Source: Candidatus Woesearchaeota archaeon
GTDB lineage: Archaea > Nanobdellota > Nanobdellia > Woesearchaeales > ARS49
DNA length: 48,342 nt
Reading direction: 5' to 3'
Assembly (NCBI GenBank): GCA_014729555.1
Contig: WJJT01000008.1
Location: 1-48,342 of the forward strand
How positions within the stretch are numbered: position 1 is the stretch's first letter; every line of letters begins with the position of its first letter. Below the pieces are notes generated by a model. That model had not been told where the DNA came from. It saw only the letters and a list, made by a program, of their open reading frames with translations, and made no database searches. The translations under genes and the position numbers were made by a program. Of this stretch, positions 15,723 through 23,222 are shown in pieces.

Positions 15723-16295
15723 ATGACGACGATAAACAAAGACGAGTATCATGTAAACAAACCAAGAATACTCAAGCAAATAAAAGACGGAGCAGTATTC
15801 ATACACCCAACAGACACAATCTATGGGATAGGGTGTGATGCAACAAATGAAAAGGCAGTAGAAAAAGTAAGGCAAGCAAAACAAAGAAAAGACCTGCCAT
15901 TCAACATAATCGCGCCATCAAGAGAGTGGGTCAAAGCAAACTGCGAAGTAGACAAGGAAGCAGAGGAGTGGCTAAACAAGCTACCAGGACCTTACACAAT
16001 CATTCTCAAACTAAAAAAAGACAGTGTAATAGCAAAGAACGTCAACCCAACAAGAGACGGAACAGTGGGAATACGAAGGCCAGACCACTGGATAAGCGAG
16101 ATAACAAACGACCTAGACACACCAATAGTAACAACATCAGCAAACATAACAGGAAAAAACTTTATGACAGACATGGACAACCTAGACGTCGATGTGAAGA
16201 AAAAAATGGACTTTGTAATCTACGAAGGCGAGAAAAACGGAAGGCCAAGCACAATAGTCGACCTAGCCAGAAAACGTGGATTAATCAAAAGATAA
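15723..16295 (+). CDS. sua5: L-threonylcarbamoyladenylate synthase (Sua5/YrdC)
   Basis: A 190-residue single-domain YrdC-fold enzyme that makes threonylcarbamoyl-AMP from threonine, bicarbonate and ATP, the first step of t6A37 synthesis in ANN-decoding tRNAs. Family motifs: IHPTDTIYGIGCDATNE, the KQRKDLPFNII nucleotide-binding KR segment, LPGPYTIILK, VGIRRPDHWI and TTSANITGK. It lacks the extra Sua5 C-terminal domain. A T8 run shortly after the stop could terminate it, or it may continue into the metallophosphoesterase. Confidence 0.93.
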   Translation: MTTINKDEYHVNKPRILKQIKDGAVFIHPTDTIYGIGCDATNEKAVEKVRQAKQRKDLPFNIIAPSREWVKANCEVDKEAEEWLNKLPGPYTIILKLKKDSVIAKNVNPTRDGTVGIRRPDHWISEITNDLDTPIVTTSANITGKNFMTDMDNLDVDVKKKMDFVIYEGEKNGRPSTIVDLARKRGLIKR

Positions 16296-16326
16296 AGTTT
16301 TTTTTCTTGTTCCTAAGAGAGGAAAA

Positions 16327-16351
16327 AAATGAAGATACTTGCTGCCGGAGA
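16327..16351 (+). repeat. First copy of a 25-bp repeat duplicating a gene start
   Basis: These 25 bases, including an ATG and eight codons, recur exactly at 16403-16427, the true start of the metallophosphoesterase. A GAGAGG Shine-Dalgarno precedes this first copy, better than the GAGG before the second. From this ATG the frame goes out of phase and stops within about 40 codons. The 51 bases between the copies hold the hairpins TGAAAAATTT/AAAATTTTCA and GCCTC/GAGGC. Confidence 0.85.
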
Positions 16352-16404
16352 CAATGAAAAATTTAAAAAATTTTCAAGCCTCCAGCACCAAAGAGGCATA
16401 ACAA

Positions 16405-17019
16405 ATGAAGATACTTGCTGCCGGAGATTTCCACGGAGACCAAACAATAGCCAAGCAACTGGCTGAACAAGCAGAAAAAGAAAAAGTAGACCTAGTCATA
16501 CTAAACGGGGACTTAGTAGAGGAAGGACAGGCAGAAGGAATCACAGGCATATTCAAGGAAAAAGGACAAAAAGTATTGATAGTATCAGGCAACCACGAAA
16601 TGCCTGCAACAACACAATTCCTGGCAGACCTATACGGATTCACAAACCTGCACGCGTACTCACTACAATCAGGAAACGTAGGCGTATTCGGGTGCGGAGG
16701 AGCAAACCTTGGGCTGAGCCAATTAAGCGAGAAAGAAATATTCTATGCACTAAGAACAGGATTTGAGAGAGTAAAAAACCTGCCTAAAAAAATCATGGTA
16801 ACACACGTGCACCCAAGCGACAGCATGATAGAAAAACTATCAAAAACCGCAGGAATCATACCCATGTCAGGAAGCTCTGGACTGAAAAAAGCAGTGGATG
16901 AATTCAAGCCAGACATACTAATATGCGGGCACGTACATGAAGCAGAAGGCATAGAAGAAAAAATCGGCAAAACAACAGTGCTGAATGTCGGAAAAAAAGG
17001 AAAAATAATAGAAATCTAA
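16405..17019 (+). CDS. Metallophosphoesterase
   Basis: A 204-residue calcineurin-like phosphoesterase with the complete dinuclear-metal motif set: D-x-H in AAGDFHGDQT, GD in LNGDLVEEG, GNHE in VSGNHEMP, an H in VTHVHPSD and GHVHEAEG near the C-terminus. Substrates may be nucleotides, cyclic nucleotides or phosphoproteins. The start is duplicated 76 bp upstream, making initiation unusual. If the 76-nt unit were removed from RNA the same protein would be made from the first ATG. The stop overlaps the convergent glucokinase by 4 nt. Confidence 0.92.
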   Translation: MKILAAGDFHGDQTIAKQLAEQAEKEKVDLVILNGDLVEEGQAEGITGIFKEKGQKVLIVSGNHEMPATTQFLADLYGFTNLHAYSLQSGNVGVFGCGGANLGLSQLSEKEIFYALRTGFERVKNLPKKIMVTHVHPSDSMIEKLSKTAGIIPMSGSSGLKKAVDEFKPDILICGHVHEAEGIEEKIGKTTVLNVGKKGKIIEI

Positions 17020-17996
17020 AGCTTTGAAGCAAGATTAGCTGCCCCAAGCAAAGCAACATCCTCATTCATCACAACATAAACAGGAATATTCTTAAGCAAA
17101 GACTTCATCTTGGACTTATCCTCAAAAGACTTCTTGAAAACAGAAGACTTTAATTTTTTGGCAAGAAGCTTAGACATGCTGCCAACCAAGAAAACACCAC
17201 CACCTGCCTTTGCAGTCAGGGCAAGATTACCTGCCTCAGAGCCATAGAAAGAAGTAAACATGTCAACAGCCTTTTTACAGGCAGCATCCGTGCCCTTAAG
17301 AGCCTCATCAGCAATAACAAGATATGGCGCTTTCTTTTTTAGCAATTTCTTAACCCTGCCAGACTCCTTTACATGACCTGCCCTAGTCAAGAACTGATAA
17401 ATATTATACAGGCCTTTCTTGGAAACAACAGTCTCAATATCAGCACGGCCGGTCTTGCGCTTGATGAACTTCTTCAACTCCCACTCCAGCTCATTCCTTG
17501 CAGCAAAATCAACATGACCACCCTCAGAAGGAAGCACAAAATCATCATGACCGAGCCAGGCAATAATCGCCTCACCAAGACCAGTGCTTGCCCCAAGAAC
17601 AGCTTTCCTGCTGAGCTTCACAGGCTTGCCTGGCTTAACCTGCTTTAAGTCAGATTTTTTCAAGACCTCAATGCCAAAAGCAATACCCTCATAATCATTA
17701 ATGACAGTAACCTTCTTAATACCAAACAACTTGTTGATTCTTGCAGCATCAATAGACCAAGGAAGATTAGTCATCTCGCAAACATTATCATGGCAAGGCC
17801 CTGCAGCAGCAAAACAAGCAGCACGCGGCTTTGCCTTTGCAACTGAAAGAAAATTCTTAAGCATAGAATAAAAATCCTTGAACTTAGGAGTGTTATACTC
17901 CTCGCTAGCCAACCTCTTAAAAGTGCCGTTAGAATAATCAAAAACAGCCAATTTTGTCTTTGAACCACCAATTCTTCCAGCCAGTATCAAGCTCAT
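17016..17996 (-). CDS. glk: Glucokinase, Glk family
   Basis: A 326-residue sugar kinase of the bacterial Glk family (hexokinase/actin fold), converting glucose to glucose-6-phosphate. VINDYEGIAFG carries the catalytic Asp, LGASTGLGEAIIAW the adenosine loop, and PSEGGHVDFAARNELEWEL is the Glk sugar-binding signature. The phosphate-1 loop, normally GDIGGTK, reads AGRIGGSKTKLAVF, with Arg in place of the conserved Asp. That could lower activity or mark a different substrate. Its ATG overlaps the RtcB stop by 4 nt, so the two are co-translated. Confidence 0.85.
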   Translation of the reverse strand: MSLILAGRIGGSKTKLAVFDYSNGTFKRLASEEYNTPKFKDFYSMLKNFLSVAKAKPRAACFAAAGPCHDNVCEMTNLPWSIDAARINKLFGIKKVTVINDYEGIAFGIEVLKKSDLKQVKPGKPVKLSRKAVLGASTGLGEAIIAWLGHDDFVLPSEGGHVDFAARNELEWELKKFIKRKTGRADIETVVSKKGLYNIYQFLTRAGHVKESGRVKKLLKKKAPYLVIADEALKGTDAACKKAVDMFTSFYGSEAGNLALTAKAGGGVFLVGSMSKLLAKKLKSSVFKKSFEDKSKMKSLLKNIPVYVVMNEDVALLGAANLASKL

Positions 17997-20827
17997 CCTT
18001 TCACCACCCCTATTGGAACCAATCTAGCAACCTTATTGCCAATGCCCAAGGCAGTTGACACCCTAATAACTTCATCTATGTCCTTATAAACCTTGTGACA
18101 TTCCTCTGCCAAGCCTTTCTTAGAGCCAGCCTTAACCTTAATATCCAGCTCCTCAAGATGCCTCTGAACCTCCTGGCCCCTATAATGCTTCAGGGCATAA
18201 GAACGAGAAGCAACACGACCAGCACCATGAGCAGTAGAACCCCATGAGATTTCCTCTGCCTTCCTGGTTCCCACAAGCAAATAAGAAGCAGTACCCATAG
18301 AGCCAGGAATCATAACAGGCTGGCCAATCTTCCTGTAAACCTCCGGAACCTCTGACCTGTCAGGCCCAAAAGATCTTGTAGCGCCCTTTCTGTGAACACA
18401 AACATCCTTGCTCTCACCATCAACAGCGTGCTTCTCAAACTTAGCAATATTATGACAAACATCATAAACCATATTCATGCCAGAACAATCACCCATGACC
18501 TTGGCAAAAACATCACGCGTCCAATGCGTAATCATCTGGCGGTTGGCAAAAGCAAAATTAATAGCACAAGCCATTGCGGCGACATACTTCTGGCCCAAAT
18601 CAGAATGAATAGGAGCATTAATCAACTCCCTGTCAGGCAGGCCTTCACAACCATACTTGTTCTCCATCAACTTAATATAATCAGAAGCAACCTGGTGGCC
18701 AAAACCACGAGAACCACAATGAATCATAACAGTAACCTGGCCCTCCTTGTCAATACCAAAAGCCTTTGCAATCTCAGGCTCATAAATCTTATCAACCTTT
18801 TGAAGCTCCAAAAAATGATTGCCTGCACCAAGAGTACCAAGCTGGGAAAGACCCCGAGAAATAGCCTTTGTAGAGCAATGAGAAGGATCTGCACTCTTCA
18901 TAAAACCATTCTCCTCTGTCCTGTCCAAATCATCCTTAACACCATAACCATTCTTTAAAGCCCAGGAAGAACCAGTATTCAAAACCTCATCAAACTCATC
19001 TCTTGAGAGCTTAAGCAAGCCACCCCTGCCAACACCAGCAGGAATCTCCTTAAACAGCATATCCAATAATTCCTGACGCTTCTTGTCAACATCCTCAGCA
19101 GTCCAGTCAGTTCTCAATAGTCTAACACCGCAGTTGGAAACAATAAAGGAATTAGCAAAAAAATTATGATTATCCCTTACATTAAAATCATAAACCTCTT
19201 CCTTTCCGCAATGTGTGATTGCCTGAACTTTGTCAAAAATGGCCCCAAAATCAGCATATTCTTCCAGTTTTTGATCTTTAAAATCCTTAAAAGAAATAAA
19301 ATCTAGAGAAAGCCTCTGCCCTGCATTCTCATAATAATGCCTTTCAATAAACCTTTCATTTATTACTCCTGAAAATGCTTTCTTGACTTCAGATATGCCA
19401 AAACCTATTTTACGATATTGCTTTATCTTTTCAGCCAGTTCTTGTCTTGTAATATTTTCCTGCTTTTTCAGTAAAATATAAAGAACCGCGATATTTGCCA
19501 GCCTGCTTCGCCAAGTATTGTATTCAAAACCAACAGACCGCCACAACCTAACAAGATTACTCTCTTCTGCAGACAAGATTAATCTAAATCTTTTGGTTTT
19601 TTCACCATACTGATTGATAAATTCATCCCTCTCGCTTATCTTATTAACTACAACTCCAAAATCTTCAAGCATTCTGCTTATTTCCAGCATAAACGATTTA
19701 GCACCTGAACTTAAAGATGAAATCTTATTTTGCGAAAGCACAGGAGAATAAAAGCCGGTTTTAGTGTGCGTAGCAGGAGCACTCAATTCAGCACCAAAAA
19801 AAGCAGCAAGAAACATCCTCTTAATACATTTATGACCTTTTTTAATCCAGTCAGGAACAGAATAATCCTGCCTAGTCTTATTTCCTGCAGGAACACCAAG
19901 CTCTTTTAAAATATCCACAAATTCCCTTGTTTTAACATGCAATTCAAAAGTGGTTGATGCAAACTCCTTGTTACCATACTGCGTTAGTATATTATGTTCT
20001 CTTGTCCTGGAATGAATCTGAGACCTGAAACCCAACTGAGAAATGTCTTCTTGTATCTGCAGCAAGTCCTCTTTTTTGCCGTAAAAAACCGCATAGCCTT
20101 TTTTGTCAGAAAAATACATGCAACCATCTCCGAAAAGGTAACCCACAATTTTTGCAAGTATTAAGCTCTTTTCTGACACGCTTTGTCTTGGGACCCCTTC
20201 AAAAAGATTCACACCAACTTCCTGTCCGAAAAGAGACTCCACAGCAGCCATGCCTTCTTTAGTCAAAAACGGATGATCCTTTGTTGCCTTGATAGTTAAC
20301 CCGGACTCTAATCTTACCTCAAAAACATCATCAATCTTCTTTTTCATAAATGCCGATGCAGGTTTAATCTCAATTTGCTTTGTCTTTAAATTCAATGTCT
20401 TAAGACGCGCATTCAACTTTTTCATAACAACATTATCTACAATAACTTCTTCATCCAGACAAAACTCCTCAAACTCACTGATTTGCTTATAGCAGCCAAA
20501 TTCATCAAGTATCTTAGAATCACCGGTTAAGCAATTGATATCATAACCAACCCCTCCAGGGCTGATGATTCCTTCGTCCATGTCAAAAGCAGCAACACCA
20601 CCAATAGGAAAACCATAACCCTGATGAGCATCAGGCATAACATAAGAAGCCTTTTGAATGCCTTTCAAACAGGCAACATTCTGCGCCTGCAACAAAGTCT
20701 TATCCTCTTTAATCTTTTTAATCAGAGCCTCAGAAGCATAAACAAAAGCAGGAACCCGCATCTTGCCAGACTTAGGAATCTCCCAAACAAACTCCTCCTT
20801 TTTCTTAATATCTATTTCTTCCCCCAT
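17993..20827 (-). CDS. rtcB: RNA-splicing ligase RtcB, interrupted by an intein
   Basis: RtcB joins 2',3'-cyclic phosphate and 5'-OH ends with GTP and Mn2+, sealing exons after BHB cleavage. Extein parts total about 477 residues: MRVPAFVYASE, PDAHQGYGFPIGGVAAFD and PGGVGYDIN before the intein; CGVRLLRTDW, GAGNHFLELQ, IHCGSRGFGHQVA and HGAGRVASRS after it, including the guanylylated-His region. The intein splits the gene directly before the Cys of CGVRLL, which contributes to Mn2+ binding in known RtcB, so the precursor should be inactive. An upstream in-frame ATG would add 17 residues, but TTTTTAAA lies about 26 nt before the chosen MGEEID start. It is coupled to glk and close to archease. 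Confidence 0.95.
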   Translation of the reverse strand: MGEEIDIKKKEEFVWEIPKSGKMRVPAFVYASEALIKKIKEDKTLLQAQNVACLKGIQKASYVMPDAHQGYGFPIGGVAAFDMDEGIISPGGVGYDINCLTGDSKILDEFGCYKQISEFEEFCLDEEVIVDNVVMKKLNARLKTLNLKTKQIEIKPASAFMKKKIDDVFEVRLESGLTIKATKDHPFLTKEGMAAVESLFGQEVGVNLFEGVPRQSVSEKSLILAKIVGYLFGDGCMYFSDKKGYAVFYGKKEDLLQIQEDISQLGFRSQIHSRTREHNILTQYGNKEFASTTFELHVKTREFVDILKELGVPAGNKTRQDYSVPDWIKKGHKCIKRMFLAAFFGAELSAPATHTKTGFYSPVLSQNKISSLSSGAKSFMLEISRMLEDFGVVVNKISERDEFINQYGEKTKRFRLILSAEESNLVRLWRSVGFEYNTWRSRLANIAVLYILLKKQENITRQELAEKIKQYRKIGFGISEVKKAFSGVINERFIERHYYENAGQRLSLDFISFKDFKDQKLEEYADFGAIFDKVQAITHCGKEEVYDFNVRDNHNFFANSFIVSNCGVRLLRTDWTAEDVDKKRQELLDMLFKEIPAGVGRGGLLKLSRDEFDEVLNTGSSWALKNGYGVKDDLDRTEENGFMKSADPSHCSTKAISRGLSQLGTLGAGNHFLELQKVDKIYEPEIAKAFGIDKEGQVTVMIHCGSRGFGHQVASDYIKLMENKYGCEGLPDRELINAPIHSDLGQKYVAAMACAINFAFANRQMITHWTRDVFAKVMGDCSGMNMVYDVCHNIAKFEKHAVDGESKDVCVHRKGATRSFGPDRSEVPEVYRKIGQPVMIPGSMGTASYLLVGTRKAEEISWGSTAHGAGRVASRSYALKHYRGQEVQRHLEELDIKVKAGSKKGLAEECHKVYKDIDEVIRVSTALGIGNKVARLVPIGVVKG
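19133..20533 (-). mobile_element. RtcB intein with LAGLIDADG endonuclease, 467 residues
   Basis: The intein begins with Cys in CLTGDSKILDEFG (block A) and has TKDHPFLT (block B). The homing endonuclease carries AKIVGYLFGDGCMYF and MFLAAFFGAELSAP, then VYDFNVRDNHNFFANSFIVSN (block F/G), ending in Asn before the extein Cys. The penultimate residue is Ser where His is typical. In the second endonuclease motif the first Asp is Gly, but the catalytic-position Glu remains. Pyrococcus RtcB inteins occupy the same site, as far as I recall. Confidence 0.93.
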
Positions 20828-20913
20828 ATATAGTCGCAAGAAAGATCCCTTTAAAAATCTTGTGATTAAGAACACCAATACATACTGTTTAAATACAAAC
20901 TGTTTTTTAAGTA

Positions 20914-21398
20914 ATGCATGATACGCTTAAAGCAGATTTGCCTGGCCCGGATGGAAAAACACACTCGATAACATTTACTAGAAATGTAGAAATCGAAGAA
21001 ATTCTTTATGATTGCACAAAAGTGCGAATCAAGGTATATGAAGGAAAGTTTCCATGGGTCAAGACAGACTCTGTCAATAAATACAGAGTGCATCTCAGGG
21101 CAGGGTGGAAAAAGTTTAACACTGCTGTAAGAGCAGGATTTTTTATTGAAAGAACTGTGTACTTACACAAGAACTTGCCTGTAGAAGAAAAACTTGCAAA
21201 GCATTCCACGAACTAATCCACATAATAGAACAACACCCTGAAGGAGAGGACGTTGAGACAGAAAAAATCACAACAGAAGCAGCAGTAGCAGTAGTTGCAA
21301 AGAACCAAGACTATCTAGAAAGCAAAAACATCAATACTAAGAAAATAATAACTTCTTTGCAAAGGAGATTGAAGATTTATATTGAGTCGAAATTATAG
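20914..21398 (+). pseudogene. Conserved-looking unknown gene with a -1 frameshift
   Basis: The first 95 codons (from MHDTLKADLPGPDGKTHSIT) are followed by a shift at AAA 21198-21200. Read one base back, AFHELIHIIEQHPEGEDVE and a Lys-rich helical tail run on to 21398. One extra A there would give a single protein of about 161 residues with a beta-rich N-half (ILYDCTKVRIKVYEGKFPWV, KYRVHLRAGWKKF) and a helical C-half. Without the shift the product stops at 100 residues. I do not recognise the family. It is divergent from RtcB and ends against archease, overlapping its stop by 6 bp. A homopolymer sequencing error is likely. Confidence 0.65.
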
Positions 21399-21809
21399 AT
21401 CCACAACAACTTGGACATATTCTTCTGTTACTTCCATCTCTGCATAAGTAACAGCCTTGACAGAGCCGACATGCTCATACTTCTCAGCAGAATCACCAAG
21501 AACAGAACCTTGGATTTTAAAACCGTCTTTGGTCTTATTTATTTTGATGTTTTCTATCCTGCTGGGAATAAACGCATCTGTATCAAGCAGAACAAGAAAC
21601 TCCTCAAGCCAGTTATACAACAAAGCCTTTTCATCACTGCCTGTGGTTTTAACCTTTTTCTTAATTTTGGAGTCGACATCTTCTATCTTAAACATAAATG
21701 AAAACATGGCAAGCAGAGCATTGCCAAACTGCTCCTCAATATCCTTTCCATACGCGCGGAACTTTCCATCAGCAGTGTGCTCAAGAATATCAAACTTCTT
21801 CATTTTCAA
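21393..21809 (-). CDS. Archease, RtcB-activating protein
   Basis: A 138-residue archease, the small cofactor that speeds RtcB guanylylation and lets it turn over repeatedly in tRNA ligation. Family signature: FDILEHTADGKFRAYGKDIEEQF at the N-terminus with the metal-binding Asp, then EKALLYNWLEEFLVLLDTDAF, and a C-terminal VTYAEMEVTEE in the usual place of KAVTYHxM. It lies beside RtcB in the window, which fits the shared pathway. Its start overlaps the end of the preceding 97-residue gene by 4 nt. Confidence 0.92.
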   Translation of the reverse strand: MKMKKFDILEHTADGKFRAYGKDIEEQFGNALLAMFSFMFKIEDVDSKIKKKVKTTGSDEKALLYNWLEEFLVLLDTDAFIPSRIENIKINKTKDGFKIQGSVLGDSAEKYEHVGSVKAVTYAEMEVTEEYVQVVVDL

Positions 21810-22099
21810 TAAAACTCTAACTGAGGCATATCCTCATCTTTTTCTTCTTGTTTTTTCTCTTCTGACCCTGAAGCACCAGAAGAATTGTCAAAAATACTTG
21901 CAAAAGCATTGCCAGTATCCTGCTCTGCAGCCGGCTCTGGCGCGCCAGAAGAATCTAAACCAGGGGAAGGATCATCAAAAATGTTCCTTGAAGGACTATT
22001 GGAATAAACAAGACCCTCTCCAACAATACTCTGCAGCATCTTAATAGCCTTGCGAATATCATTATGAGAATCCTGCGAAGTATCAATAGTTATCTTCAT
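21806..22099 (-). CDS. Small protein with disordered tail, upstream of archease
   Basis: A 97-residue protein. A folded N-terminus (MKITIDTSQDSHNDIRKAIK, then MLQSIVGEGLVY) looks like a strand plus helix. A long low-complexity stretch rich in Ser, Pro, Gly, Asp and Glu follows, ending in the hydrophobic MPQLEFY. A linker with a terminal sticky motif often mediates docking to a partner. It is translated just before archease with an ATGA overlap, so a link to RNA ligation is possible. No named family is recognised. Confidence 0.7.
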   Translation of the reverse strand: MKITIDTSQDSHNDIRKAIKMLQSIVGEGLVYSNSPSRNIFDDPSPGLDSSGAPEPAAEQDTGNAFASIFDNSSGASGSEEKKQEEKDEDMPQLEFY

Positions 22100-22176
22100 G
22101 AACAGAACTTAGGAAATCGAGTATAAATAATTTTCTATCCAGCACCTTTAAATATGGCAATAAACTATGCACTGAT

Positions 22177-23088
22177 ATGAAAAAAGCAGTATTGCTATTA
22201 TTAGTTACCTTGCTGATTGCAACAAGTGTGCAGGCAGTTGAAGTAAGCTTAAAAGACAGTGAAACAGGCACAACAATAGCAGACAAGATAATTTCTATAA
22301 ACATCGAAGGCAGGGAATCAACAAAACAAATAAGCTCTCTTGGAAAGATAAGCCTGCCTATAACAGAAGGTCAGACAATAGAATTAACAGTAGACAACCC
22401 AGAGACACAAGGAAAAGACTATTACAGCAAGATAATATATGATGGAGAGAGCGAAATACTGCTGTTCCAGATCTCATCTATACGGGGCATAGTAAAAGAC
22501 AGCCTGGACAACATAGTAAGCTATTCAGACATTAAATTTGCGTGCAAGCCTCTGCCAAAAATAAACCACCCCTCTAATGCAGACAGGTTTGGAACTTTCT
22601 CAACAATAACGCCGACAGGAAAATGCAAAATATACGCGAGCTATGAAGACGCGCTGGGATTTAAAGAAATCGTGCTTGAGCAAGGGGAACTAAGAGACAT
22701 TGAAATCAGGCTGGACAAGACAATTGTTTCGTTTCCAGTAAAAACATACACTGGCTGGATTGTTGCGATTGTTCTGGCAATCACAATATTTGCAGGAGCA
22801 GCCTACTTAATGCTGCGAAAAAAAGCACCAAAAGAAAATAAAAAAGAGACAACAAAAAGCAAAGACATACTGCCAACACTCAGTACAAAAGAAAAAGAAA
22901 TAGTGAATTACATTGAGCTGAACAAAGGAAAAGCATTACAAGCACAAATAAGACATAATACAGGAATACCAAGAACAACACTGGCAAGAATAATCAAAGG
23001 TTTGGAAGAAAAGAACATACTCCGAGTACGAAAAGAAGGAAAAGCAGTTAAAATCAAGCTAACAGACTGGTTCTTAGGAAAAGAGTGA
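22177..23088 (+). CDS. Membrane-anchored winged-helix regulator
   Basis: A 303-residue protein. A signal-type hydrophobic start (residues 1-20, ending VQA) leads an extracytoplasmic beta-rich region with two carboxypeptidase-regulatory-like repeats (SLKDSETGTTIADKII, IRGIVKDSLDNIVSYSDIKF). A transmembrane helix follows (WIVAIVLAITIFAGAAYLML, about 192-211), then a charged linker and a cytoplasmic winged helix (LSTKEKEIVNYIELN, GIPRTTLARIIKGLEEKNIL). The arrangement fits a one-component membrane receptor that binds DNA directly. It is followed by a secreted protein gene on the same strand, a possible target. Confidence 0.82.
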   Translation: MKKAVLLLLVTLLIATSVQAVEVSLKDSETGTTIADKIISINIEGRESTKQISSLGKISLPITEGQTIELTVDNPETQGKDYYSKIIYDGESEILLFQISSIRGIVKDSLDNIVSYSDIKFACKPLPKINHPSNADRFGTFSTITPTGKCKIYASYEDALGFKEIVLEQGELRDIEIRLDKTIVSFPVKTYTGWIVAIVLAITIFAGAAYLMLRKKAPKENKKETTKSKDILPTLSTKEKEIVNYIELNKGKALQAQIRHNTGIPRTTLARIIKGLEEKNILRVRKEGKAVKIKLTDWFLGKE

Positions 23089-23222
23089 AATGGGCATTAA
23101 ATAAAGTTTTAATAACCAAAAGAAAGCCTAAACAAACTTATTTCTGATATTGTTCCAGTGAATCAATATATATTTGCCCATACTTTAGACAGTACATTAA
23201 CATGATTGGAGGATGAAAAACA

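Noticed and set aside
16329-16427. Treating the duplicated start as a proven BHB intron
   Set aside because: A CCGG/CCGG helix with AGA bulges is possible, but the inner helix has only two pairs, and the gene is intact without splicing.
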